A stretch of DNA of 64,000 nt, taken from contig NC_088209.1 of NCBI RefSeq assembly GCF_037126465.1, positions 5,721,947-5,785,946 on the forward strand, read 5' to 3'. The stretch comes from Ornithodoros turicata. Taxonomy: Eukaryota; Arthropoda; Arachnida; Ixodida; Argasidae. The notes beneath the pieces were generated by a model. The model had not been told where the DNA came from. It ran no database searches and saw only the letters and a program-made list of their open reading frames with translations. Position numbers and translations under genes: made by a program. Positions 44,661 through 54,420 of this stretch are shown piece after piece. The first letter of the stretch is position 1. Each line of letters begins with the position of its first letter.

Positions 44661-44995
44661 ACATGAGATTAGTGATCCTTTTTGTAATCATAGACCGCTG
44701 TATCATGTCTCTAAATTTCAATGACCGATCCTTCTCCGGCAATTCTATCCTTCGGGTGTTGAATTTGTACAGAGTGTAGTCGAGTAAAACCTATTTGGTG
44801 GTCAGGTCTCATTCCATACAAGAATTCTTACACAAATTGTGGAATATTTCGTTTCCTTAGCGATCATTGTTCTCAGTCTAGCCATGCTAAATGTAAAGTG
44901 TTTTTCATTGTGATGCGAAGAATTCATTTTAATGATGACAAAGATTACAATTATTGTTTCACTTATACACTTGTTTATTTCGATAAATTACAATT

Positions 44996-45343
44996 CTATT
45001 TCAAACTCTGAAGTTTTCGTTTGTTGTCTTCATTGATGAATTCCGAAGACATTAAATAGTTTATTCTGATTATTGGGCGCTTGAATCCAGCGTTGATTAA
45101 TGCAGGCGCTATGTTGTCGCCGTGTTTGTATTGCTTCAACAACTTGCACTTTGTCGCGATGAATTTGCAGAGTCTCTTATTGATGCTTCCTTTCTTTGTA
45201 TGAAGGTTCTTGAATGGCGTACAAGAGAGTATTAGATGAAAATCGTCCGGTGGTCCACCGCAATTGATATGTTTGTTGAGTTTCAACAGGTGATAATACA
45301 TCAGACCTTGCACGACAATATTGAACTTCTGTTGATTCGACAT
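44996..45343 (-). CDS. ORF B, right-arm copy (115 aa)
   Basis: Mirror-image copy of 42,634-42,981 with an identical predicted protein, again pointing to the palindrome centre. Complete identity, in an element that has had time to receive a LINE, suggests recent duplication or ongoing gene conversion between arms. Confidence 0.65.
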   Translation of the reverse strand: MSNQQKFNIVVQGLMYYHLLKLNKHINCGGPPDDFHLILSCTPFKNLHTKKGSINKRLCKFIATKCKLLKQYKHGDNIAPALINAGFKRPIIRINYLMSSEFINEDNKRKLQSLK

Positions 45344-45507
45344 CGTTGCAGAGACTGGTAGAAGAAAATAATTGCGTTGCCGTGGTAGTGGAATATATCA
45401 CATGATAAGATTTTATGTACTTTCCATCTCAGATATGTGTAATTTCAACAAATCCGTAATGAATCGTGCGATATAGACCGCTTGTATATGATAATTTGAT
45501 CCGACTG

Positions 45508-46497
45508 CCGAAACCATCCATCTTGTCTCACATCACGGGGATCAAGGGGCGGAAGAGCCAAACCCCTGCTCCAGTCCTCAAGCAGGATACTCTGGAGTGG
45601 ATGGACGCTACATACGGAAACCAAACCGCTGTATATACGGACGGTTCCTCCACTACAGGCGGCTCATCTGCGGCATTTGTAATCCCAGAGGAGTCAATTT
45701 CACGTGGGTTCCGCCTATCGCACCGCACCTCGGCCACCTCTGCGGAGTTGTATGCCATACTGCTATTCCTAAGGTCTATTTTGGATCACCACCCCCGCCT
45801 CTGGGTGGTTTACACAGATTCGCGGGCAGCGCTGCAGTGCATAGACAACATGGGCATCCGTGGCTCCTTGGCTCCGGTGGTAGTGAACATCCTGACGACA
45901 CTCAAGGTTTTAGAAGACAGCGGCCACCGGATCACCCTCCAATGGGTCCCTAGCCACATTGGAATAAGAGGCAATGAGGTAGCGGATCGGGCAGCTGCTG
46001 CAGCTCACCATTGCCGCTCAGCAGTCTCAAACATACTTTCGAATGGAGATAGGCGCTCCCTCTTGTCCGCTTTGACGTCGCCCTGGGCCCATCAGGAATG
46101 GTGTCATGACATCACCCGGTGGTCGCTTCTGTATGCTGTTGACCCAACGCTTTCATTTGAAATGCCAAGCGGTTCCCCTCGCCTTTTTACGTCTCTAGTG
46201 CGTCGTTTACGACTTAGCGTCGTATTCACCCCTGCACTCCGGTATAGGCTGGGCCACAGCACCACGGCGCTGTGTACAACTTGTGGTTTACCGGCAACAA
46301 TCCGACACATTCTCGAAGACTGCAGCCAGTACGTACGCGAGCGACGGGCCTTTAAATCTCAACTTGAAATGCTGGATCAGAGGCCATTCAACATCTGCAA
46401 AGTTCTCGGCCCATGGAGTAACCCTGGACACCAGTGCCGTGCACTTGGCGCTTTTCTTTCCTTTCTGAGGGCCACCGGCCTCCTTCACGAACTGTAG
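45508..46497 (+). CDS. LINE ORF2 C-terminus: RNase H and zinc knuckle
   Basis: 330-codon open frame, 5'-truncated. The frame stays open for 14 codons upstream into element DNA by chance. The RNase H domain (about residues 30-165 of the insertion) shows the catalytic set AVYTDGSS (Asp), SAELYAIL (Glu), VVYTDSRAALQ (Asp) and SHIGIRGNEVADRAA (His and Asp). Near the C terminus CTTCGLPATIRHILEDC gives a Cys-x2-Cys-x7-His-x4-Cys knuckle. In I/R1-type LINEs this module follows the reverse transcriptase. Endonuclease and RT are lost to truncation, so the copy is dead on arrival. Because the frame is still intact, the insertion is probably young. The degenerate LINE at 29.4-30.9 kb is a relative. Confidence 0.9.
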   Translation, partial: PKPSILSHITGIKGRKSQTPAPVLKQDTLEWMDATYGNQTAVYTDGSSTTGGSSAAFVIPEESISRGFRLSHRTSATSAELYAILLFLRSILDHHPRLWVVYTDSRAALQCIDNMGIRGSLAPVVVNILTTLKVLEDSGHRITLQWVPSHIGIRGNEVADRAAAAAHHCRSAVSNILSNGDRRSLLSALTSPWAHQEWCHDITRWSLLYAVDPTLSFEMPSGSPRLFTSLVRRLRLSVVFTPALRYRLGHSTTALCTTCGLPATIRHILEDCSQYVRERRAFKSQLEMLDQRPFNICKVLGPWSNPGHQCRALGAFLSFLRATGLLHEL

Positions 46498-46620
46498 GGA
46501 TTTCCTTCCCTCGTCATCCTTTCATGTGAACCTTTTTGGAATGGGGTAGGGTCCTGCACTCAACGCAGGGAAACATCCCACATCATCATCATCCATTCAT
46601 CTATGTTGTTGTTGTTGTTG
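45508..46620 (+). mobile_element. 5'-truncated RNase H LINE with (TTG)n tail
   Basis: A 1,113-bp insertion bounded by the 12-bp duplication TTGATCCGACTG (45496-45507 and 46621-46632). It ends in a TTG microsatellite (46,604-46,620), typical of I-superfamily LINE tails. The plus-strand coding region runs to 46,497 with a short 3' UTR after it. Absent from the left arm, where the same site (about 42,463-42,474) is intact. Confidence 0.9.
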
Positions 46621-48189
46621 TTGATCCGACTGCTTTCTTGATGTACGCAATGCCCATTGCAATGATTACAATTACATCTGGTCTAGTGTATTTCAATTCT
46701 TCGTTGGCAAACCTCAAAAACTCCGCCATCAATCCCAATGGCCCTTCAGACGTTGATGTGCAGATATTTTTATAAGTATTGTAGATTCGGCATATAAATT
46801 CTTGCACCTTCAGTTCTGTAGTTTGTACCATATCTCCGAATACGACCATGTTTAGGACGTATTGAAATGCAGCGATAATGAAATCGTTTCGCGGCTCCTC
46901 CTTTTCGAAGCAGTTTTTTATCACATCGTCCCATGACTTATGGTATAGAGTACAAAATCTGTCCATCTTTTCAAAGTAGAGCAATTGTCTCTTCTGTTTT
47001 CAAGTGCACGTCTACATTTAATTAAAAGCATATCTATGTTTATTTTATTGATTAAAATTTTATTATCTGATTTAGAATGCTATAATCTCCACCTGTCGTG
47101 AGAATTATTGTTTTGATTTTGTTTCAAGTATTCACTCGACTGATATTCTATGAGTTGTGAACTTACCGCTCGAGATAATTATTGTCTTGTATTTGTTTCA
47201 ATTGTTCACTCGATTGACATAAGTAAGTACCTCTAAGATGGGATTGCCTCATAACTCTGAGTTGCATTTCACATTTGATATTTCTGTGTGGTTCATTAGA
47301 AATTTCTGTTGCAAAATATTACAAAAATTGACGTAATTAAATTTGTTTCTCGTTTTTGATTGAGTATCGTTGCTACCAATTAATAATTTGGACTTTCTCT
47401 ACATTTTCAATAACAATATCGCATCTCTACAAACTTAGCCGACTTGACAACCACTTTGACGAAAGATTTCCATTTCAGGGAAAGGATGCGAAAAGATAGT
47501 GACCCCAGCGAGTGATATCGACATCTATTTGCGCTGCACAATAAACTATATCGCCTTTGAACTCTCTTCTCTGACCTCTAGAGCGCCCCGTTTGCTGGAC
47601 AAAGTAATGTAGCCCCTAACCCTTTGAGTGATAAAGCATGCGCTGTGCTATGGTCACATAGATATAGACATAAAGTCTCCCGGCTTTGAGGAAAAGAGTG
47701 AAAATCGTGCATATTTCTTATGTCTTGGATACCTCCATCAAGGTTCGTAGTGTTTGTTAGAATGAAAATTGTATATTGATCGATTTTATGATGGTTCAAT
47801 GGTAGACTATTTTCCTCTGTTGATGCTTACGTGTCGCCGCGTGTTCCTCTGTTCTTCAGCGTTAAGTCTGTGCTAGTTCGCCATTGATAGATTGATTAGC
47901 TATTATTTCTCTATGTGTTGGATGGTGCGCAGGTTTGGCTCTCTATTAATTGTAGCTGATGATTGTGTTGTTTCTCGTTATTTCCTTACGTCTATGCTGT
48001 TCACTTAATAAGAAATTAAAAGTTGAGTAATGTTGGAATATGAAACTGAGATTCCCTATTGCGCTCGAAATGTTACGACAAATATTCACGCTATTGCAAA
48101 GATGGTTCTCACGTCTCATACTTTTATAATACAATTTGTAATTTGATTGTAATCGTATTGATTAAGAATATCTTCTTTGTAGTGGTATA

Positions 48190-48960
48190 GATTTATTTCC
48201 TCTTGTGTTCGTGTTCCGTGGTCTTCCATACATCTATCGGCATCCGTCTCCAACAAATCATGCAGGTCAGATATCATTAGATCTGGTTGTTGGCTAGGAG
48301 CGCGCTATATGGTGAAGTTCATTTTTAACATGTCTATTTTCTGATGAGTTTGATTTTTTCTTCTAATTTACTGAATGATAGATTACTATGTTGTTTTGAT
48401 TAGGAATATCTTCTTTGTATTGGTATAGATTTTATTTCCTCTTGTGTTCGTGTCGTTCTTTGTTGGCTAGGAGTGTGCTATGTGGTGAAGTGGAATATCT
48501 TCTTTGTAGTGGTATAGATTTTATTTCCTCTTGTGTTCGTGTCGTTCTGTTTGTTGGCTAGGAGTGTGCTATGTGGTGAAGTTCATTTTTAACATGTCTA
48601 TTTTCTGATGAGTTTGATTTTATCTTCTGATTTTCCTCTTGTGTTCGTGTCGTTCTTTGTTGGCTAGGAGCGTGCTATGTGGTGAAGTGGAATATCTTCT
48701 TTGTAGTGGTATAGATTTTATTTCGTCTTGTGTTCGTGTCGTTCTGTTTGTTGGCTAGGAGTGTGCTATGTGGTGAAGTTCGTTTTTAACATATCTATTT
48801 TCTGATGAGTTTGATTTTTTCTTCTGATTTTCCTTTTGTGTTCGTGTCATTCTTTGTTCTGTTTGTTGGCTAGGAGCGTGCTATGTGGTGAAGTGGAATA
48901 TCTTCTTTGTAGTGGTATAGATTTTATTTCGTCTTGTGTTCGTGTCCCATAGTCTTCCAG
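48190..48960 (-). repeat. 197-bp tandem array, right arm (~3 units)
   Basis: Mirror of 39,780-40,860. GAGTGTGCTATGTGGTGAAG recurs near 48,470, 48,562 and 48,758 within composite units. There are fewer repeats than in the left arm, consistent with unequal exchange or slippage after the arms formed. Confidence 0.8.
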
Positions 48961-49374
48961 TGTCTCTGCTGTTCACAGTTAATTACATACAACTATCAGA
49001 ACTTCGCGCTATTGCACTGATGGTTCTCACGTATAAGAATATTAGACGTTTGATAATACAATTTGTAATTTTGGTTGTAATCGTATTGATTAAGAATATC
49101 TTAAATGCGGTATCAATTCTGATTCATTGAAAACTTCCACTAATAAAAATATTGTGTTTGATTTGTGATACCTATTCAATGCTAATGTATCATACCTGTA
49201 ATATTCTTTGTTACGTGTATTGTGTTCCTTCTATTTCAGATTTTTTGGCTAAGTTTTTCCCATTCACGCAGAGTCATAACATAATTCCTAATGACTTTAA
49301 TAAATATATTTTCACATGTACTTTTGTGTATGGCTATCCTTTGCATGTAAACTGCACACCTGTTGTAGCTGGAA

Positions 49375-49790
49375 AAATTACGATTGAAGTCGACCCAGGC
49401 TGAAAAAATGACGAAAGTCGGCGGCCCATGCTGAAAAATGAGGAAAGTCGGCGGCCCAGGCTGAAAAAAATGACGAAAGTCGGCGGCCCAGGTTGAAAAA
49501 TGACGAAAGTCGGCGGCCCAGGCTGAATGGTAAACGCGCACGCAGCCCTCCGGCCACGCGACGCCCAAGTAGGAAAATTGTGAAAGAAGTGAGCCCAGGG
49601 TGAAGGGTAAGCACGTAGCCCTCCGGTCACGCTCCGCCCACCACAGCAGCCCTCCGGTCACGCTCCGCCCACCTGTAACGGGAAGGAAGTCGGCCCAAGT
49701 ATGACGAAAGAAGTCAGCCCAGGATGAATGGTAAGCGCGCAGCCCTCCGGTCACGCTCCGCCCACCACAGCAACCCTCCGGTCACGCTCT
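49375..49790 (-). repeat. Subterminal repeat cluster, right
   Basis: Mirror of 39,016-39,360, with one extra copy of the GGCGGCCCAGGCTGAAAAA unit. It runs directly into the PolB fragment. Confidence 0.8.
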
Positions 49791-49794
49791 GATT

Positions 49795-50459
49795 GCATTC
49801 GATTTGAAATTTTGTCAGAGAATTGTGTGTTGTATGAGATGAAGAAAAGGAAGGTAAAGTGTAGCTTTCCATTACAGATTGGTTTTTGTATTTTAGATTA
49901 TAGTAAGTTGGTAATGTATGAATTTGTCTATTGCACTCTCTTGGAAAAATTGAATTGTCCCATCACCATCATGTATTCGGATACCGATTCTATCATTGGT
50001 GTGTTTCATACGTCAGAGTATGAAGAAGAAATCAAAAAGATTGCAGATGATCACCTCGATCTTTCATCCTATCCCACTGATCATCCACTCTATAGGAATA
50101 AAAATAAAGGGGCTCTGTTCCGCTTCAAGGATGAGACTGGAGGTAGGATAATTGAAGAGGTGGTTGCTCTGAAAGCAAAAATGTATTCTATCCGATTGAG
50201 TAACGATAGTCAAATTGCTAGAGCAAAAGGTGTTAACAAAAGTATTGCTCGTAGGGAATTGCATCACGATGTATATAAAGATGTTTTGTTTAGTAGTGTG
50301 AAGGTAAGTCATCCACAAAGGACCATATGAAGTAAGCGCCAATGCATGTATACAGTGGAAACAACTAAGCTTGCACTCATGCCCTATGATGATAAGAGAT
50401 ATCTCTTTAATGTCATTGAGTCATATCCATATGGAAGCTGTGAAATTGGTAATGAGTAA
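49795..50459 (+). pseudogene. PolB C-terminal fragment (right arm)
   Basis: Plus-strand counterpart of the left-arm fragment. It has the same palm motif YSDTDS, the same FKDETGG and KAKMYSI blocks, and an in-frame TGA at 50,328-50,330 after which polymerase-like sequence continues in the same frame to 50,459. A GTAAGT at 50,304-50,309 lies just before the stop. An intron from there would be implausibly short (~30 bp), so I favour a nonsense mutation already present when the arms were duplicated. Two differences from the left copy are visible (DHPLYR versus DHRLYR, ARAKG versus AREKG). Confidence 0.8.
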
Positions 50460-50835
50460 GTATATTCTTTATTATGTGTATCGTGTTTCTTCTATTACAG
50501 GTGGTGAAGGTTTTTCGGCTGGGTTTTTCTCCTTCACCTGATTGGCATCACAATTGGCAGAATTCCCAGCCACTATTGGCTTTACAATTGGCAACTTGAT
50601 TGACATTACAATTGGCAACTTGATTGGCATTAATAAATATATTTTTCCACTCGTACTTTTTGTGTATGAACCTTCTTTGCATGTTATAATCGCGCGGACA
50701 AGCCTCCGCACGCGCGCCGCGCGGTGAAAAAAACGCGCAGGGACGCGCCGCGCAGGGGAAAAATACGCGCAGGGCTCAGGGTAGGGGGGGTCCTGGATTC
50801 GCTAGGGGCTTGTTTCTGCCCCACCTATTACTACT

Positions 50836-50841
50836 TACAGC
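50836..50841 (+). repeat. Target-site duplication TACAGC, right
   Basis: Matches 37,887-37,892 exactly. Confidence 0.85.
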
Positions 50842-51640
50842 GGTAGCTGAGGTAAAGACTCATATAATTTCTTCTTTGAGGATCTCTTTAGCGTTATTGT
50901 TGTGACCTCACGTGTTTATTTGTATGGATAAAACTGACGCATGATGTAGATTTCAGTGACGAAGCTATGTGTGTGCAAAGAGGACGAAAGGAATAGAAGA
51001 CTCAGTCAAAAACATATTACAAGTGGCTGGAATCAGAAATACACGTATATAGCCTTCGCTAGCAAGCCAGGATTTTGTGAGGCGTCAAATAACCATCCTC
51101 TCGACGTACCATTTACAGGTGTTTTGACCAGACAGACGCGAGTGGCTGTTCTCCTTCCGCACTGTTAGGATAAATACGGTGGTTGCTTCTGTGTAGTTTG
51201 TCTCCATTCTCTTCATTCGTGCCCCAGAAAGGTTCCACATTATTTGCACTTCGAAAATTAGCCCTTCTAATTACGGCGGTCGCCACGCAAGCTACGGTTC
51301 CACTTGAGAATGCATAGAACGGGAGGCGCGGTATCACGTCGGATACTTCCAAGACCGCCACTGGCGGCGCTGTCGCGATGGAGCAGCGCGCCCCCTTTAT
51401 GTGTTGCACGGTCCCCATAGGTTTTCACAGATCGAGCAGCGCCATCTCACGGGCCAACTCAGGGCCGTGGTGGATTAAACGACCCAGTGGATGTAGCATG
51501 GCGAAAAGCACGTCCCCGTCTACGTTCGAACCTCCGCCCGCAGGTGGCACTCAGCCGACACCACCCATGCGGCCGTCCATCCACTAGTCAATTTACGATC
51601 CGACAAGTCTCCAGCACAATCCGCGTCTACGTAGCACCAC
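50842..51640. other. No gene recognised; right flank of element 2
   Basis: A short Pro-rich frame at 51,499-51,585 (MAKSTSPSTFEPPPAGG...) has the look of a retroelement gag N terminus, but no more of such a gene follows. The rest is unassigned. Confidence 0.3.
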
Positions 51641-53395
51641 AGCTCGGCGAACTCACTCATGAGGGTCCTCATGAGTACCCCTCACCCTCACCTCACGCCT
51701 TTGAGGTGAGGGTGAGTGAGGGCAAGTCCGCGATCAGGCCATCCGTGAGTGCACTCATTAGGTCTCCTGTGAGTGCACTCATGAGGTCTTACCGTCACGA
51801 AGTCTCCTGTGAGTGCACTCATGAGGTTTTGCCCCTCATGAGACCTCCTGTGAGTGCACTCATGAGGTCTGAGGGGCGCCAGGTCTGTGTGAGTGAAGTC
51901 ACTGGTGAGGCCTGAGGGGTGTGAGGTCAGTATGAGTGCATTTAGAAATGAGGTTAAATGACGCTTACGAGACGTGGGCAAATTATGAAGGCACTAGTGA
52001 TATTGTTCCAGCGATCCAGCTACCGGCAGAGTGCACTTTAAAGGGCTGGTGTTCCCGTGTTTAGCAATTTCGTCTACGTCGCGCTGGGAAACAGCCAAGC
52101 GTACTGAACTGACGGATTAGTCGGTGATATGGTTCCAGCGACCTAACTACACGCAGTGTGCACTTTAAAGGGCTGATGTGCCCGTTTTTAGAAATTTCGT
52201 CTACGTCGCGCTGGAAACACAGCCACGTGTCCTGAGCTGACTGATTACTTGGTGATATGGTTCCAGCGACCCAACTACAGGCATGGTGCACTATAAAGGG
52301 CCCGTGTGCACGTTTTTAGCAATTTCGGCTACGTCGCACTGGGAACGCAACAAAGCCTCCTGAGCTGACTAATTACTTGGTGATATGGTTCCAGCGACCC
52401 GACTACAGGCAGTGGGCACTCTAAAGGGCTGGTGTGCCCGTTTTTAGCAATTTCGTATATGTCGCGCATTAACGCCCTTTAAAGTGCACCCTGCCTGTAT
52501 ATGGGTCGATGGAACCATATCGCAAAGTAATCAGTCAGCTCAGGACGATTTGCTGTGTTTCCAGCGCGACGTAGACGAAATTGCTAAAAACGGGCACACC
52601 AGCCCTTTAAAGTGCACCCTGCCGGTAGTTCAGTCACTGGAACCATATCACCAAGTAATCAGTCAGCTCAGGTCGCTTTGCTGTGTTCCTAGCGCAACAT
52701 AGACGAAATTGGTAAAAACGAGCACACCAGCCCTTCAAAGTGCCCCCTGCCTGTAGTTGGATCGCTGGAACCATATCACCAAGTAATCAGTCAGCTCAGG
52801 ACGCTTCGCTGTGTTCCGAGCGCGACGTAGAGGAAATTGCTAAAAACGGGCACACCAGCCTTTTAAAGTGTACGCAGCCGGTGGTTGTGTCGCTGGAACC
52901 ATGTCATCAATGTTCATAATTTAATTTGGGCACGTCTGGTATGCGTCATTTGACCTCATTTCTGAATGCCCTCATACTGACCTCACATACCTCAGGCCTC
53001 ACCAGTGACTTCACTCAGAGACCTGGCGCCCATCAGACCTCATGAGTGCACTCACAGGAGACCTTGCGTTTGGCTTCGGGCTTGCATTTGTGAGGGCCGT
53101 GAGGGTGAGGGCGAGTGAGGGCCTGTGCTCGTGAGGGCGGTTAGGGTGAGGGCGACTGAGGGCATGTGCTCGTGAGGGCGGTTAGGGTGAGGGCGGTTAG
53201 GGTGAGGGCGACTGAGGGCATGTGTCTGTGAGGGCCGTGAGGGCGAGGGCGAGTGAGGGCATGTGCTCGTGAGGGCGGTGAGGGTGAGGGCGATTGAGGG
53301 CATGTGACTGTGAGGGCCGTGAGGGCGAGGGCGAGTGAGGGCGGTGAGGGTGAGGCCGAGTGAGGGCCGTGAGGGTGAGGGCGAGTGAGGTTTCA
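51640..53395. repeat. Mirror-image satellite block
   Basis: Forward half: GAGTGCACTCATGAGGTCT units (51,650-51,900), then about four ~125-bp units (51,990-52,460) containing GGTGATATGGTTCCAGCGAC, TTTAAAGGGCTGGTGTGCCC and AATTTCGTCTACGTCGCGCT. The 125-bp units then reappear in inverted orientation (52,460-52,915), followed by the inverted TGAGTGCACTC units (52,960-53,065). The right edge is a GAGGGCGAGTGAGGGC minisatellite (53,085-53,390). The centre of symmetry is near 52,460. Non-coding, with a very large hairpin potential. Confidence 0.85.
53085..53390 (+). repeat. GAGGGCGGTGAGGGT minisatellite
   Basis: Purine-rich, G-clustered tandem repeat with units of about 14-28 bp. Occasional GGTTAGGGTGAGGGC variants contain TTAGGG by chance. 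Regular GGG runs could form G-quadruplexes. Thr/His/Pro-rich minus-strand frames through it are repeat artefacts. Confidence 0.85.
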
Positions 53396-53408
53396 CCAAA
53401 ATGCCCAC

Positions 53409-53600
53409 CTATGCGTAGCACACTAGCTGCATGCCTTGGTCTGCTGTAAGCTTCAGCTTGAGGCCTCGAGTGTGACTGAGGTACCGCAACAACTTCTTGA
53501 CGGCATCCCAGTCAAGCTGCCGCGGTTTGCTGACGCGGCGGCACAGGACCGCAGTTGTGAATGAAATATCCCAAGCAAGCAATGGCCGATGGCCGACGGT
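53409..53600 (-). pseudogene. Ty1/copia polymerase fragment
   Basis: The minus-strand frame reads DISFTTAVLCRRVSKPRQLD, then WDAVKKLLRYLSHTRGLKLK and a trailing CYA. This is the conserved segment between RT and RNase H in copia polyproteins (RPDI..A...LSR....P...HW.A.KR.LRYL..T...L). About 60 residues are clear. Upstream sequence is scrambled or frameshifted. Confidence 0.75.
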
Positions 53601-53699
53601 AGGCAAAAGGTCGGATGAGATTTGGCCAGCGACTCTTTCAGCCATCCAACGTTGGCGCAACGTTGCATAGTGATAGGCCGAGCGAGGATTGGGAAGCCG

Positions 53700-54420
53700 T
53701 CGGCCACGGTACAGATCCGTATCAAGAAACGACCTCATTGACCAAGCACTTGCCAAAGCTTTGACCAATCTCGCCCGGGTGAGAGGGAACCGTAGGATGG
53801 TCTAGCACTGCATAAGTTCGACTCTCAATGGACCAAGGGAATTTCTCAAAACTAAAGCACTAAGAAACAAAAGCGTTACCTTCATGGCGATTTAATGCGA
53901 CAAGCAATTCATTATTTCAGTGTTGTTTCTGTACGCGCCAATTTAAACTTAGACACATCACCCTTCATTTTGACCCACACGCGGACAGGACTCTCGAATT
54001 TCAGGAAGCTCGCGAGACAAGCTACGTACAGTATTTGTATCTCCCCAGGAAACAAATGCCATTCCGAGTTTGGTCGTACTGAGGTCTCGGGAATCTTACG
54101 AGCTTTTTTCTTCTTCTTCTTCTTCTTACACTTTTAAACACCCTTCTATTTTTTATTTTTTTTGCATTTTGAAGCGTCGTGCTCACTGCCCGTTGTGGGA
54201 AATATGAGCAACAAACAAATCGTGATATATCGTTACCTTACGCCGCGAGACAATTTAGTATGAAAAAAGCGACGCTGCAGGAATGCTTTGGTCTGTACCT
54301 TGGCACAAGCTTGGCACAGCGTAGGCTGGCCAATGCGTGGCAAGCCATTGGCCAAGGTACAGATCCGTATCAAGAAACAAGCTTGTTCGCCGATGATGTA
54401 CCAAGCAAGGCCAGGTAGGC
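53700..54420. repeat. Dispersed repeat debris
   Basis: GGTACAGATCCGTATCAAGA occurs at about 53,708 and 54,357, each followed by AACaa/AACga and then a CCAAGCA word. 53,850-54,045 matches 4375-4565. A TTC microsatellite lies at 54,108-54,126, and TTGGCAAG/CTTGGCC words are frequent at 54,300-54,450. Fragments of at least two repeat families, no gene. Confidence 0.5.

Larger units (their letters stand above)
45413..46966 (-). pseudogene. ORF A, right-arm copy, interrupted by LINE
   Basis: The minus-strand frame starts at the ATG matching 42,136 (about 46,966). It runs to the TSD at 46,621-46,632, where the LINE interrupts it within IKKAVGS. The remaining ~28 codons continue beyond the LINE from 45,507 to the stop at 45,413-45,415. 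Residue differences from the left copy are few (WEDVIK versus WDDVIK, YVLDM versus YVLNM). The left arm therefore holds the only uninterrupted ORF A. Confidence 0.8.
37893..50835. mobile_element. Polinton-like palindromic element 2 (12.9 kb)
   Basis: Termini are AGTAGTAATAGGTGGGGCAG and its exact complement, flanked by perfect 6-bp duplications TACAGC (37887-37892 and 50836-50841). A 6-bp TSD, AG-initial termini and a PolB gene are diagnostic of Polintons/Mavericks. Unusually, nearly the whole element is an inverted repeat: arms 37,893-43,316 and 44,661-50,835 around a 1.34-kb spacer. Each arm carries, from outside in: GC-rich tip, poly(A)-like module, outward-facing PolB C-terminal fragment, CTGGGCCGACTTC repeats, second poly(A)-like module, 197-bp tandem array, inward-facing ORFs A and B, ORF C remnant. 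I find no integrase, ATPase, protease or capsid gene, so it is presumably non-autonomous. Confidence 0.85.
44661..50835 (-). repeat. Element 2 right inverted arm
   Basis: Inverted copy of 37,893-43,316, lengthened by a 1.1-kb LINE (45,508-46,620) and shortened by about two 197-bp units. Starts ACATGAGATTAG at 44,661. Confidence 0.9.

Noticed and set aside
45466..45507. The RNase H frame extends 14 codons upstream of the LINE, looking like a fusion protein
   Set aside because: Those codons are antisense to ORF A of element 2 and start with a non-ATG codon. The frame is open by chance across the insertion junction.
50304..50336. A mini-intron removing the TGA in the PolB fragment
   Set aside because: A GTAAGT donor is present, but the nearest AG gives an intron of only ~30 bp with no branch or pyrimidine tract. 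A shared nonsense mutation is simpler.
51499..51585. Pro-rich 28-codon frame as a retroelement gag start
   Set aside because: Only an N-terminal impression, with no downstream gag, RT or LTR in the following sequence.
53160..53200. TTAGGG words as telomeric repeat
   Set aside because: TTAGGG occurs only within GGTTAGGGTGAGGGC variants of a minisatellite, not as a tandem hexamer or the arthropod TTAGG pentamer.
53052..53421. Long Thr/His/Pro/Ser-rich minus-strand frames
   Set aside because: They are translations of the GAGGGCGGTGAGGG minisatellite, with no start context or domain.
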